Shown: positions 8,381 to 16,863 of the stretch, piece after piece
Position numbering within the stretch: the stretch's first letter is position 1
Layout of the letters: the number at the start of each line of letters is the position of its first letter
DNA from: DASYML01 sp036399835
GTDB taxonomy: Bacteria; Acidobacteriota; Blastocatellia; Pyrinomonadales; Pyrinomonadaceae
DNA length: 58,178 nt
Assembly (NCBI GenBank): GCA_036399835.1
Contig: DASWMI010000198.1
Coordinates: 1-58,178, forward strand
Direction: 5' to 3'
Program-made: the position numbers and the translations under genes
The notes under the pieces: model-generated
Told to the model about the DNA's origin: nothing
The model's input: only the letters and a program-made list of their open reading frames with translations
The model's database searches: none

Positions 8381-8916
8381 TCATATTCTCCCTTACAGTA
8401 AAAGTTAAATCTCGATTCTGTGAAAGTCTCGCCGATGGCGAGCGCCGCTGCTCACGCGATTCGCCGGCGTCAAGTTTGATAGCCATGTAGACTTATCTCT
8501 CTCCCTCTCTGCGGGAGAGTCTAAAGAGAAGCTCGCATCAAGTGGACTTCGTTGGAACGGTGACAGCGAAGGCTGACGTTCGATGCTCTCAAGAGCGGCT
8601 TCTTCAAGTTTGCAACAGCCTGCTCTCGAACTATCTCCAAACGCCGCCGCCAGCTAAGAGGCACGGGGCGCATCACCTTTGATGCGCGAGAGAAGGAATG
8701 AACACTCGCTATGATGCACTACTTAGTCCGATAGATGCAACGCTTTACCGTCATTTTGACAGTAACGAAGGAAGCCCGACACAAAAAAATGACAGCCGCT
8801 TTCCTGCCTCGCCCAATGATTATCTTTTGAATCCGAGGATGCCTTGCACGCCGGAGTGAGTGTAGAATAAGGCTGTAGAGAAAGATTAAGGCTGAAAAGA
8901 GGAAGCCGAAGGAGCG
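8381..8916. other. Non-coding interval between infA and the pterin dehydratase
   Basis: About 535 bases between divergent genes with no convincing ORF. Two compact hairpins are visible: a 7-bp stem of CTCTCCC/GGGAGAG at 8499-8519 and an 8-bp stem GCGCATCA/TGATGCGC with a 4-base loop at 8668-8687. TTGACA occurs at 8756 but without a matching -10 at normal spacing. No tRNA or known RNA gene recognised. Confidence 0.5.
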
Positions 8917-9240
8917 ATGGGAGATTTAGCCAGCCGCGTGTGTGTCCCATGCAGGGGCGGAGTGCCGCCTTTGCGCGGCGATGAAATCAGCCGCCTGTTG
9001 AGCGAGCTTGAGGGATGGCAAGCCCTTGCAGAGCATCATCTGCAAAAGAGATATTCTTTTAAGAATTTCCGCGAGGCGCAGGATTTCGTAGGCCGCGTCG
9101 GGAATCTCGCGGAAGAGCAGGGCCATCATCCTGACATCTGTTTCGGATGGGGCTATGCGGAGATTAAAATCTGGACGCACAAGATTGACGGGCTGACCGA
9201 AAGCGATTTTATCCTCGCGGCGAAGATAGACAGGCTCTGA
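8917..9240 (+). CDS. 4a-hydroxytetrahydrobiopterin dehydratase (PCD)
   Basis: 107 residues, typical size. Family hallmarks: YSFKNFREAQDFV, EEQGHHPDI, EIKIWTHKIDGLTESD and the final AAKIDRL. It dehydrates the 4a-carbinolamine formed by aromatic amino-acid hydroxylases, or acts in related pterin chemistry. GAAGGAG lies just upstream of the ATG. No hydroxylase gene is nearby, so the pathway role is not settled by context. Confidence 0.9.
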   Translation: MGDLASRVCVPCRGGVPPLRGDEISRLLSELEGWQALAEHHLQKRYSFKNFREAQDFVGRVGNLAEEQGHHPDICFGWGYAEIKIWTHKIDGLTESDFILAAKIDRL

Positions 9241-9317
9241 AATTTGAGGCCGAGCGCCGTAGCGTTGAATGATTAACGATTCAATGGTTGCGAGACGGAT
9301 GCGCGGTTTATCCGGCG

Positions 9318-9725
9318 ATGATTAAGTTGGACCAGGCGAGGCGTATCTTGATGCGAGGGCTGAGGCTGAGGTGTCCGGCCTGCGGTCGCGGCCATCTCTA
9401 CCAGTCTCTCTTCAAGCTGCACAAGCAATGCTCTGCTTGCGGGCTGGTCTTCGAGCGCGAGCAGGGTTATTTCGTCGGCTCAATCTACATCAACGTGATG
9501 GCGACCGAGGCCGCCATCCTTTTCGTTTATCTCTTTTGCTTGTTCTTCTTTTCCGCGGCGAGCGATTCGCTCTATCTCATCCTCTTCGCGCTGGCGATCA
9601 TCCTCCCGCTGCTCTTCTTTCGCTTTAGCTGGGGATTGTGGCTCAGCGTGGACCAGATTATCAGCCCGCGCCAGACCACAGACCAGCCGCCCAACTCTCA
9701 TCCGTTCGATATAGCTTCGAGATAA
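9318..9725 (+). CDS. DUF983 zinc-ribbon membrane protein
   Basis: About 135 residues from the ATG at 9318 (ten residues inside the longest frame). N-terminal zinc ribbon with two CxxC pairs (CPACGRGHLY and CSACGLVF), then two hydrophobic helices (about 55-80 and 85-110), and a W-rich end of helix. DUF983 proteins are small inner-membrane proteins of unknown function. Its 3' end overlaps the convergent glycosyltransferase gene by 28 bases. Confidence 0.85.
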   Translation: MIKLDQARRILMRGLRLRCPACGRGHLYQSLFKLHKQCSACGLVFEREQGYFVGSIYINVMATEAAILFVYLFCLFFFSAASDSLYLILFALAIILPLLFFRFSWGLWLSVDQIISPRQTTDQPPNSHPFDIASR

Positions 9726-10813
9726 ATCCGCTCGGTCGCGGCGACCATCCGTTCCAGGCTAAAACGCTCGCGCGCGGCTGCCCTTGCCGCAGCGCCCAGA
9801 CGTTTGCGCTCCGCAGCATCTTCGAGCAGGGCGAGGATGGCGCGGGCCAGCGCCTGCTCGTCACAGACGGGGACGAGCAATCCGGTCCGGCCCGCTTCGA
9901 TAATCTCGCGTGCGCCTTCGGTCTCTGTGGCGACGACCGTCAGGCCGCTCGCCATCGCCTCGACCATCGAGAGACCGAAAGATTCCGTGTGCGAGGCAGA
10001 GACAAAGAGGTCCAGCGTAGAGAGAAGCGGCGCGACATCTTCGAGCCAGCCCGTCAGATGAACATGAGAGCCGAGCTTGAGTTCATCTATCAGGCGTCTG
10101 GTGGCCGCGAGGTGCTCGCCCTTTGGCGAGAGGTCAGAGCCTGCGAGGATAAAGTCTACGTTTGGAAGTTTCCGGACCACTATGGCAGCGGCGCGCAAGA
10201 ATTCTTCAAGACCCTTGAGCCGCTTAATCTCTCCGACAGTTCCGACCAGCAATCTTCCCGGCTCCAGGTTCAGGCTGCGACGCAACTCTTCAAGCTCAAA
10301 CTCCGGCGCGGCTTGCTCGAAACGGCTGGTGTCAATCCCGTTCGGGACGACGGCAATCTTTTCGGCAGGGAAAATCTTCTGCCCGGAGAGCGAGCGCGCG
10401 ACGGCCCGGGAAACGGCGATGACACGCGCAGCATGAGAGAGCGTCGCCGCGTGCAGACGGTTAAGTGGGAAGAGTACGTGGCGCGTGATGATGAGGCGCG
10501 AATGCTTGTTGAGCCGCGTGGCAAAGGCAGCCGGAGGATAATCGCGGGCCATGTGCGCGTGCACAATCTCCGGGCGAAGCCTCCGCACGAGGCCCGACAG
10601 CTCAAACGCGCCTTTCAAATCGAGCGCGTTGCGCAATGTAAGGTCGAAGATATTTTTTGCGGGCAGCGCGGAGAGATGTGCGCGGAGCGGTGAATGAGGG
10701 GGAAGCGCGGCGTAAAGCTCGTGGCCGCGCGCGACGAGCGAGTTGACGAGATCGGCCAGATGCCGCTCGCCTCCGCCGAATGCCTTTGCCGAACTGAGAT
10801 GCAGGATTCTCAC
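9698..10813 (-). CDS. GT4-type glycosyltransferase
   Basis: About 371 residues from the GTG at 10813, where the family N-terminus RILHLSSAKAFGGGERH begins; a start at 10870 would add 19 residues without homology. GT-B fold: HAHMARDYP (about 85), VPNGIDTSRF (about 155), GTVGEIKRLKGLEEFLRAA (about 190) and the nucleotide-sugar EX7E region SHTESFGLSMVEAMASG (about 285). It transfers a sugar to an unknown acceptor, probably in cell-envelope glycan or lipid synthesis. It stands alone with the HAD gene upstream on the same strand. Confidence 0.9.
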   Translation of the reverse strand: MRILHLSSAKAFGGGERHLADLVNSLVARGHELYAALPPHSPLRAHLSALPAKNIFDLTLRNALDLKGAFELSGLVRRLRPEIVHAHMARDYPPAAFATRLNKHSRLIITRHVLFPLNRLHAATLSHAARVIAVSRAVARSLSGQKIFPAEKIAVVPNGIDTSRFEQAAPEFELEELRRSLNLEPGRLLVGTVGEIKRLKGLEEFLRAAAIVVRKLPNVDFILAGSDLSPKGEHLAATRRLIDELKLGSHVHLTGWLEDVAPLLSTLDLFVSASHTESFGLSMVEAMASGLTVVATETEGAREIIEAGRTGLLVPVCDEQALARAILALLEDAAERKRLGAAARAAARERFSLERMVAATERIYLEAISNG

Positions 10814-10820
10814 AGCTAAG

Positions 10821-10949
10821 AAAGTAAAAAGGTCCGGGGCAAAAGCGGAGGACCAAGCGCCATCTGCCAAAAGCGAAAATCTTTGCCGCCCGACCTTATT
10901 TTTGCTCCGGCCCTTCTGACTTTTGGTTTGGACTTAGACCTTTTACTTT
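10821..10949. repeat. Inverted repeat between HAD and glycosyltransferase genes
   Basis: AAAGTAAAAAGGTC at 10821-10834 pairs with GACCTTTTACTTT at 10937-10949; in between, GGTCGGGC/CCGG and AAAAGC words recur in both halves. The outer arm ends 5 bases before the HAD stop codon. It has the same place and style as the other stop-adjacent hairpins in the window; weaker pairing than those. Confidence 0.5.
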
Positions 10950-10953
10950 TGCC

Positions 10954-11646
10954 TTACTTGCTTTGCGCTTCGGTGCGAGCAGCGCGGCCCAGTATGGATT
11001 CGTCGTAGCGTTCGAGCAGGTCAGCCGGGTCGCGGTAGATGGCAAAGCATCCGGCGGCGCGAAGCTCTTCTTCCGGGAAGCCTCCGCACAGCACACCCAT
11101 CGTGCGCAGTCTCAATTTGCCCGCGGCCTCCGCATCATAAGGCGTATCACCGACGGCGATGGCTTCGAGTGGTTGCATCTCGCCCAGTTGGTCCAGCGCG
11201 GCCTTGAAGATGTCCGGGTGCGGCTTGGATTTATCCACATCATCCGCGGAAGTCTCTTCTGCAACGAGGTCTTCTATCCGCGCCAAATTTTTATAGGTCG
11301 CCAGCTCATCGGCCTTGGCCGAAGAAGCGAGCGCGAGCTTTAGTCCGTCAGCCTTGAGACGCTCGAACAACTCGCGCACCTGCGGAAAGGCGCGCACGCG
11401 CGGCAGAAAATCGCGCTTGTAAAGCTCGCCGCGATACGCTTCCATCTCTTCGCCAAACTGGTCCAACTCTTCTCTGGAAAAAAAGACCGGCATCAACTGG
11501 TCGCCGCCCTTGCCTATCTGCTTGCGCACCTGCTCGTAAGGAATCTCCTTGCCGAAATGTTTGAATGCCTCTTTCCACGCCTGCGCATGAAGATCAACAG
11601 AGTCTACGAGCGTCCCATCAATATCGAAGATGACAGCTTTAATCAT
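10954..11646 (-). CDS. HAD-superfamily hydrolase (phosphoglycolate phosphatase-like)
   Basis: 230 residues. HAD motif I is FDIDGTLVDS at the N-terminus, motif II LALASSAK (about 107), motif III lysine in DKSKPHPDIF (about 138), motif IV VGDTPYDAEAA (about 163). The C1-type cap lies at about residues 15-85. This is the Gph/beta-phosphoglucomutase-like branch; the substrate is a small phosphoester that cannot be named. It is cytoplasmic. Confidence 0.9.
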   Translation of the reverse strand: MIKAVIFDIDGTLVDSVDLHAQAWKEAFKHFGKEIPYEQVRKQIGKGGDQLMPVFFSREELDQFGEEMEAYRGELYKRDFLPRVRAFPQVRELFERLKADGLKLALASSAKADELATYKNLARIEDLVAEETSADDVDKSKPHPDIFKAALDQLGEMQPLEAIAVGDTPYDAEAAGKLRLRTMGVLCGGFPEEELRAAGCFAIYRDPADLLERYDESILGRAARTEAQSK

Positions 11647-11978
11647 TAACTTCTCCCTGCCTGTTAAAGTATGCCTACATTACAATACTCTGCACGCACC
11701 TGTCTTGCTCGAAGCATCTGTTCTTAGTGTTCTAATCAGCATCAGGAGAGAGACCATTCTTCGTTCCGCTTTGATACGTCTCAAATGTGAGTGCGAGCGG
11801 CAGGCGCTGCGATAAAGGTTTGACGGATGCGGCTATCTCCACCTGATTCTTCAGTTCCGCGCTTTTCGCGGGCCTTCTATCAAGAGGGCGGTTTGGTCGG
11901 CATGAGGTTTGCCAAATCATTTGTGTGTTGGAGTGTCTTTCCCTCGCTGTCTGGTAAATCGAGAATCAAAGGAGTGAG
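11647..11978. other. Divergent promoter region, HAD hydrolase and 17M-like stress protein
   Basis: About 330 bases between divergently transcribed genes. No ORF with family signs, and no clear -35/-10 pair or hairpin. It presumably holds both promoters. Confidence 0.4.
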
Positions 11979-12491
11979 ATGGTTATGGCAAAAGCCAAAT
12001 TGGTAACAGGACTTTTCAAAACGCGCGTCGCGGCGGAGGCAGCCGTTGATGCGATTATCAAGCGGGGTTACACGCGCGAAGACATCAGCGTGCTCATGTC
12101 GGATGCGACGAGGAGCAAAGAGTTTGCCATCGAGACACGGACGCACGCGGCTGACGGCGCGGGCATCGGCGGTGCAGTCGGCGGCGCGGTCGGCGCAACG
12201 CTGGCGGCGCTCGTCGCGGTTGGCACTTCGATAGCCATTCCAGGTCTCGGGCTGGTCATCGCCGGACCGATTGTGGCGGCGCTGGCGGGCGCTGGCGCTG
12301 GCGCTGCGACGGGCGGACTGGTCGGCGCGCTGGTCGGCGCGGGCATTCCAGAGCATCGCGCCAGGGTCTATGATTCGGGTCTGCGCGAAGGCGGCATCCT
12401 GCTCGGCGTCGAAGCCAAATCGGATGAGGATGCAGACAAGCTCGAACAACTGCTCAACGACCTCGGAGCAGAACACATCAGGCAGGAGTAG
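11979..12491 (+). CDS. General stress protein 17M-like, glycine-rich membrane segment
   Basis: 170 residues. The N-terminal GSP17M/YflT-like domain (LVTGLFKTRVAAEAAVDAII, DISVLMSD; about 5-50) is followed by a long Gly/Ala-rich hydrophobic stretch (about 60-120) that may form a glycine-zipper hairpin in the membrane, and a C-terminal soluble ferredoxin-fold-like part (GGILLGVEAKSDEDADK). AAAGGAG precedes two possible ATGs (11979, 11985). It is convergent with a CsbD gene, which supports a stress role, though inducers are unknown. Confidence 0.82.
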   Translation: MVMAKAKLVTGLFKTRVAAEAAVDAIIKRGYTREDISVLMSDATRSKEFAIETRTHAADGAGIGGAVGGAVGATLAALVAVGTSIAIPGLGLVIAGPIVAALAGAGAGAATGGLVGALVGAGIPEHRARVYDSGLREGGILLGVEAKSDEDADKLEQLLNDLGAEHIRQE

Positions 12492-12498
12492 TTTGACA

Positions 12499-12568
12499 AG
12501 TCCGAAGTCTTGGAGTCTGAGAGTCCGAAGTCTTTACTCTCAAGTCAGGGGTCTTGAAGTCTCAAGTC
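12499..12568. repeat. Word repeats related to the GAGTCTGA hairpin
   Basis: AAGTCTTGGAGTCTGAGAG and nearby words (GAGTCCGAAGTCT, CTCTCAAGTC, CTTGAAGTCTCAAGTC) form overlapping direct and inverted copies right after the stress-protein stop codon. It is the same word family as at 5556-5645, 7 kb away. Confidence 0.55.
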
Positions 12569-12592
12569 ACAAAACTTAGCGCTTAAACGAGC

Positions 12593-12631
12593 GAAGCGTG
12601 AATGGAAAATGCTTTTATCCATTCACGCTTC
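12593..12631. terminator. Hairpin between convergent stress genes
   Basis: A perfect 14-bp stem, GAAGCGTGAATGGA with its reverse complement, and an 11-base loop containing TTTT. It lies between the convergent 17M-like and CsbD genes and could terminate either transcript, though no strong T-run follows. Confidence 0.65.
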
Positions 12632-12664
12632 ACTCATTGACGATTTATGATTGACGGCTTTGAG

Positions 12665-12877
12665 CTATTCCTTGATAGCGTCGCCCACATCTTCGATAGC
12701 GTCGCCGACCTTGCGGCGGGCTGTGCCGAAGCCTTCCTGAATATTGCCGCCTGCGCGGTCGGCCTGCCCCTCTGTCTCTAAGTCTTGATTGTCAGTCGCC
12801 CGACCGACATTCTCTTTAACTGCGCCTTTGGCCTGATCCCATTTGCCTTCAACCTCATCTTTGTTTGGAAAACCCAT
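12665..12877 (-). CDS. CsbD-family stress protein
   Basis: 70 residues, hydrophilic and highly charged, with the CsbD signature KDEVEGKWDQAKGAVKENVG followed by a second similar unit (EGQADRAGGNIQEGFGTARR). These small proteins are induced in general stress; the biochemical role is not known. AGGAGGCTTAAAGTT precedes the ATG, a strong ribosome binding site. Confidence 0.9.
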   Translation of the reverse strand: MGFPNKDEVEGKWDQAKGAVKENVGRATDNQDLETEGQADRAGGNIQEGFGTARRKVGDAIEDVGDAIKE

Positions 12878-13214
12878 AACTTTAAGCCTCCTCTTCCAAT
12901 CTCTCTATTTTGACGAAACAGATATGCCCGCGATGTCGGCAGACACATGCGCTCGTGCACAGCTCTTTGGGCAAGCGATATGCCAGCAGCGGGCGGTCCG
13001 GCTTTCGACGCGGGAAACTATTTAACAAGAGGTAAATAGAAGGGAGTAGGAATTTCTCAAGCAGTTGGCCGGAAGCTTTTGCGTATGTGCGTTTCCGTAC
13101 ATCAACGCGGGCGCGTGCCCCATCTTAGGACAACCAAAAAAATCAAAAGAAAAGCGTGTGCGGCTCTCCTCTTGAAGAGCCGCACACGCCGTTGAATAAC
13201 CCCGTGCGTTTTGA
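12878..13214. other. Intergenic region between csbD-like and TonB receptor genes
   Basis: 337 bases, both neighbours on the minus strand. It holds the terminator of the receptor gene (13154-13189) and presumably the promoter of the CsbD gene. No coding potential seen. Confidence 0.5.
13154..13189 (-). terminator. Intrinsic terminator of the TonB receptor gene
   Basis: Perfect 14-bp stem (GCGTGTGCGGCTCT and complement) with an 8-base loop, 26 bases past the receptor stop. On the minus strand it is followed by a T-rich run (TTTTCTTTTGATTTTTT), as expected for a Rho-independent terminator. Confidence 0.9.
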
Positions 13215-16200
13215 TTAGAACTCGAAACGCAGGGCGAACTGGACCTGGCGCTCGCGGTAGAGCGTCGCGCTGGCTTCGGTGACAGTCCCGAACGTTGGCC
13301 TGAAGGTCAGGTTCGAGCCGCTCACCGTGTACATCGCGTTATCTATGCTGGAGACCTGCGTGCGGTTGAAGAGGTTGAAGAACTCAACCAGAAATTCAAT
13401 GTTCATCGTTTCATTGAAATTGAAGCGACGAGAGAGACGAAGGTCTGTGTTGATGATGTTCGGCTGTTTGAAGTAGTTGCGCGGCAGGAGCGGGAAACGA
13501 GTTGAGCCGTTCGAGCCGTTGAGACCGCCAGCCGTGTTTGCTCCGAAAGCCGTCGTGTTCGCTGCGCCGGAGATAGTTCCCGTGTAGCGCGCCCCGGAGT
13601 GAGCAGTAAAGATCGGCGCGATGGTCCAGCCATCAAAAATGGCGCGACCGATGTCGCTCCCGCCCTGATCGAAGAAGTCCGTGTTGTAAACGGCGCTGGC
13701 TGTGAACTTGTGCCGACGATCAAAGTTTGAAAGGCTGTTCTCCCTGGCCTGGTCGAAGGCATTGAACGGGTCGTTGGTGTTGGTAAACGTGACCGAGCCT
13801 TGCCCGTTATCCGTCGCCTTCGAGAGCGTGTAGTTGACCTGGAACTGTAGGCCGTTGGTCAGACGACGGTTGGCCTGTAGGACCAGCGCATTGTACTTGG
13901 AGAACACGCTGCTGCGAATCTCCGTAATCGCGCCAAAGGCCGTGTTCGGCCTCGCGCCCGTGAAATACGGAATCTGAACCTGCTGTCCGGCAAACGGCCC
14001 GTCCACCACATTGAAGGTGCGCGTCGTATTCGGAGCGTTCAGGTTGGTATCCACAAAGTAGGGCAGCCTGCGACCGTTGCTGAAAAGATAAGAGGCCGAG
14101 ACGACGGTGTTACGCGCAATCTCGTGCTCGACAATCAGGTCGGCCTGGTGAATCTGCGGGTTGGCGGCGTTGGGAGCAAAGAACTGGACCGCCGTTGTGC
14201 CCGCGGGCGCGCTCGTCAGCACGTTCGGGAAGACAGGCGCGGCGGCGACGGTCGCCGCCAGAGAGACCTGCGATTGTGAGCCGGCGTTGCCAGTGTTGGT
14301 CAGCGCGTTGAGCAGCGTCGAGTTGACGATGCGTCCGTAGTAGATGCCGTAACCACCGCGAATGCTGGTCTTGCCATTACCGCTCAGGTCGTAAGCGAAA
14401 CCGAAGCGCGGGCCGAAGTTGTTTTTGTCGTCGGGGATGTTGCCCGTCTGCGCCAATCCCGGGTTGAAGAGGAAAGGCTCAGGCAAACGCTGGTACTCGT
14501 AACGCAGACCCAGGTTAACGGTCAGGCGCGGCGTCATACGCCAGTCGTCCTGAACAAAGAAAGCCAGGTCGGTGGTCGGGAACTGGAAGCTGGTTGGACC
14601 AAATCCCTGATTGTAGTTGCTCGTGTAGCACTTGCCGGCGATGCGCGTCGTGGTCGAGCACTGCTTGTTGGCCGTTCTCAGCGCGCCGCCCGAAGTGAAG
14701 TTGACGTAATCAACGATAAAGTCGTTGATATTGTTGTAGGAGTATGCGCCAGCCTCGTTGCGCAGGTTAATCTGCAAGTCCGTCACGTAGTTGACATCGC
14801 CGCCCCACTTGAACGTGTGGTTGCCGTAGGAGAGCGAAACGGTGTCTGCAAACTGCCAGCGTTTCTCGTCCGGGAAAGCTGCGCGCTCAAGGAAGGTCGG
14901 CTTGCCGAACTCAAGACCGCCCGTCAGGAAGACGTCCGGCGATCTGCCGCCGCCAGCCGTGGTCGGTTCGCCCGGCAGGGGCGGCTGGCTAAACTGCGTC
15001 TCGAAATCGCGTCCCCACTGGAAGCGGAATTCGTTGACGAGCTGTTGCGAGAAGGTCGAGGCCAGTCGCAGGTTGAGCGAATCAACCTCGACAAAGTCAT
15101 TGCCGAAGCTGGCGCGGCCACGCGTGTTGGTGGCCTGCGTCTGAACGCCTGCGGGCGAGGCCCAGCGCAAACGGTTGTAGGTCGCCGTAAAGGTGTGGTC
15201 TTCGTTAATGTGCCAGTCGAACTTCGGCAGGATGATGCGCTGGTCGCCGCGACGCTCTACAGTACCCGTCAGGCTGTTGAGAAAGGCGACCGTCGCATCA
15301 ATCTGAGCGTCGGTCAGTCCTCTATCGGCAGCCTTGAGGTTGGTCCGGTTGATGGTCGAGAGATAAGCCGGATTGCTGAAGATGCCGAGGCCGGGGAAGT
15401 TGCGCTTCTGCTCGTCATAGTTGAAGAAGAAGAAGAGCTTGTCTTTGACAATCGGGCCGCCGATGTTGCCGCCGAACTGGTGGCGGACATCTTCGGGCTT
15501 GATGCCTATGCGGTCGGTCGTCCCGTTCGGCAGCAGGACCGATTGGAAGGCCAGCGGATTGCGCGCGCCAAATCTGTTGTTGCGCTGGTAGTAGAAGAAC
15601 TGCCCATGAAAATCGTTGGTCCCGCTCTTGGTCACGGCGTTGACCACGCCGCCCGCCGCGCGCCCGTACTCGGCAGAGTAGTTCGAGGTGTTGACCTGAA
15701 ACTCTCGGATCGAAGCCTGGCTGACAACGTAGCTGATGCGCGTGCGGCCTCTCTCTTCGGAGAAGAAGGCCTGGTTGTTATCGCCGCCGTCAACCGTGCT
15801 GTTGTTCAAGAGGCCGGAGATGCCGCGAAAACTAATCAGCCCGAAGTTGCCGTCAGGGACTGTGCCGGGCGTGAGCAGCGCGAAGTTGGACCAGCGACGT
15901 CCGTTGATCGGAAGCTCATTAATCGAAGTCTGGTTAATATTCTGGGAAAAGTCCTGGCGCTCCGTGTTGATGACGGGAGCCTCGCTTGAGACCTCGACCG
16001 TCCCAGAAACAGGGCCAATCGAAAGCGGCACGTCAATCGAAGTCACCTGTCCGACTTCGACGACAATCTTTTCCTGTGTGAAAGGACTGAAGCCTGAAGC
16101 GCTGACCGTCAGGGTGTATGTGCCGGGCTGAAGATTGACGATCCGAAAACGGCCAGCATCATCCGTGGTGGCCGTCTCTTCCTGGTTCGTCCCGATGTTC

Positions 16201-16355
16201 CGCACGGTGACGGAAGCGCCGGGCACGACCTCTTTGTTCTGGTTCATCACAGAACCGCCGAGGGCGCCCGTGACGGTTGATTGCGCTACGACAGTGAGCG
16301 CGCTCATCGCGACCAGCAGGAGGGCGACGAGAGAAAGCTGTAAGAATCTTTGCAT
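13215..16355 (-). CDS. Oar-like TonB-dependent outer-membrane receptor
   Basis: About 1046 residues from the ATG at 16355, which follows AAGGAG by 8 bases and starts a signal peptide (MQRFLQLSLVALLLVAMSA); a longer frame to 16460 has no homology. A carboxypeptidase-regulatory-like domain (about 30-110, VPGASVTVRNIGTNQE, GTYTLTVSASGF) is followed by a plug (INELPINGRRW, FRGISG) and a long beta-barrel, ending in a terminal Phe as in outer-membrane proteins. This is the acidobacterial Oar-like type, which imports or binds large substrates; the ligand is unknown. No TonB/ExbB genes nearby. Confidence 0.93.
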   Translation of the reverse strand: MQRFLQLSLVALLLVAMSALTVVAQSTVTGALGGSVMNQNKEVVPGASVTVRNIGTNQEETATTDDAGRFRIVNLQPGTYTLTVSASGFSPFTQEKIVVEVGQVTSIDVPLSIGPVSGTVEVSSEAPVINTERQDFSQNINQTSINELPINGRRWSNFALLTPGTVPDGNFGLISFRGISGLLNNSTVDGGDNNQAFFSEERGRTRISYVVSQASIREFQVNTSNYSAEYGRAAGGVVNAVTKSGTNDFHGQFFYYQRNNRFGARNPLAFQSVLLPNGTTDRIGIKPEDVRHQFGGNIGGPIVKDKLFFFFNYDEQKRNFPGLGIFSNPAYLSTINRTNLKAADRGLTDAQIDATVAFLNSLTGTVERRGDQRIILPKFDWHINEDHTFTATYNRLRWASPAGVQTQATNTRGRASFGNDFVEVDSLNLRLASTFSQQLVNEFRFQWGRDFETQFSQPPLPGEPTTAGGGRSPDVFLTGGLEFGKPTFLERAAFPDEKRWQFADTVSLSYGNHTFKWGGDVNYVTDLQINLRNEAGAYSYNNINDFIVDYVNFTSGGALRTANKQCSTTTRIAGKCYTSNYNQGFGPTSFQFPTTDLAFFVQDDWRMTPRLTVNLGLRYEYQRLPEPFLFNPGLAQTGNIPDDKNNFGPRFGFAYDLSGNGKTSIRGGYGIYYGRIVNSTLLNALTNTGNAGSQSQVSLAATVAAAPVFPNVLTSAPAGTTAVQFFAPNAANPQIHQADLIVEHEIARNTVVSASYLFSNGRRLPYFVDTNLNAPNTTRTFNVVDGPFAGQQVQIPYFTGARPNTAFGAITEIRSSVFSKYNALVLQANRRLTNGLQFQVNYTLSKATDNGQGSVTFTNTNDPFNAFDQARENSLSNFDRRHKFTASAVYNTDFFDQGGSDIGRAIFDGWTIAPIFTAHSGARYTGTISGAANTTAFGANTAGGLNGSNGSTRFPLLPRNYFKQPNIINTDLRLSRRFNFNETMNIEFLVEFFNLFNRTQVSSIDNAMYTVSGSNLTFRPTFGTVTEASATLYRERQVQFALRFEF

Positions 16356-16863
16356 GCTGGGGAACTCCTTCAGGGCTATCTGGGACATGTTGCGAGCGCA
16401 ACCCCGGTGCGTACCGCGTAGGCGCGCACGGAGATTGAACATAAATTTATCGAAAACCATTTTTGTTTTGTACTGCGTAAATTCAAGAGGAATGACTGTG
16501 ACCAGTGATACCGCGTTGAAAGTTAGCTTCTATCATGCCGGGAGCAGCGAATGCAAGCACTTACGGAAAACTTAATCCGACCCTGGCTGCCGACCACTGT
16601 TTCCGTAAAGAGCAGTTTCGTGACCTTATAATATTTTGCAAGCCTTGTGCCGGGTCTCAGGCCGAGCGCGCTCTGCTGCCTAAGAACAGTATTTAGCAAC
16701 AATTAGCTCCACAACCGAGCGCACACGCCAAACCAGACTTACACAAGATTTTGGATTTTGTATGAAAATCAGGAAAAACAGAAACGGGTAAACGGTGACA
16801 GGTGACAAGATGAAAAAGCACTATCCGTCCTTGTCACTTGTCACCTGTCACCTGTCACTGCTT
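16356..16863. other. Upstream region of the TonB receptor gene
   Basis: About 500 bases without a convincing gene. It holds the receptor's promoter and leader, AT-rich around 16440-16490 and 16620-16790, and at its right end the GTGACAG hairpin. I could not pick a trustworthy -35/-10 pair. Confidence 0.4.
16794..16858. repeat. Heptamer-word hairpin (GTGACAG)n at the thiolase stop
   Basis: Left arm 16794-16809 carries two GTGACAG-type heptamers; right arm 16830-16858 carries four complementary copies (CTGTCAC/TTGTCAC). The right arm ends 5 bases before the thiolase stop codon. Heptamer tandem repeats of this sort resemble the STRR repeats known from cyanobacteria. Confidence 0.8.

Noticed and set aside
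8723..8950. 75-codon minus-strand frame upstream of the pterin dehydratase
   Set aside because: It overlaps the start of the pterin dehydratase gene and has no ribosome binding site or recognisable sequence.
14817..15989. 390-codon open frame opposite the TonB receptor
   Set aside because: Long, but with no recognisable domain and lying entirely antisense to a clear receptor gene; long antisense frames are common in GC-rich coding DNA.
5556..16858. CRISPR array among the repeated words
   Set aside because: The repeats are contiguous 7-8-base words without regular unique spacers, and no cas genes occur.
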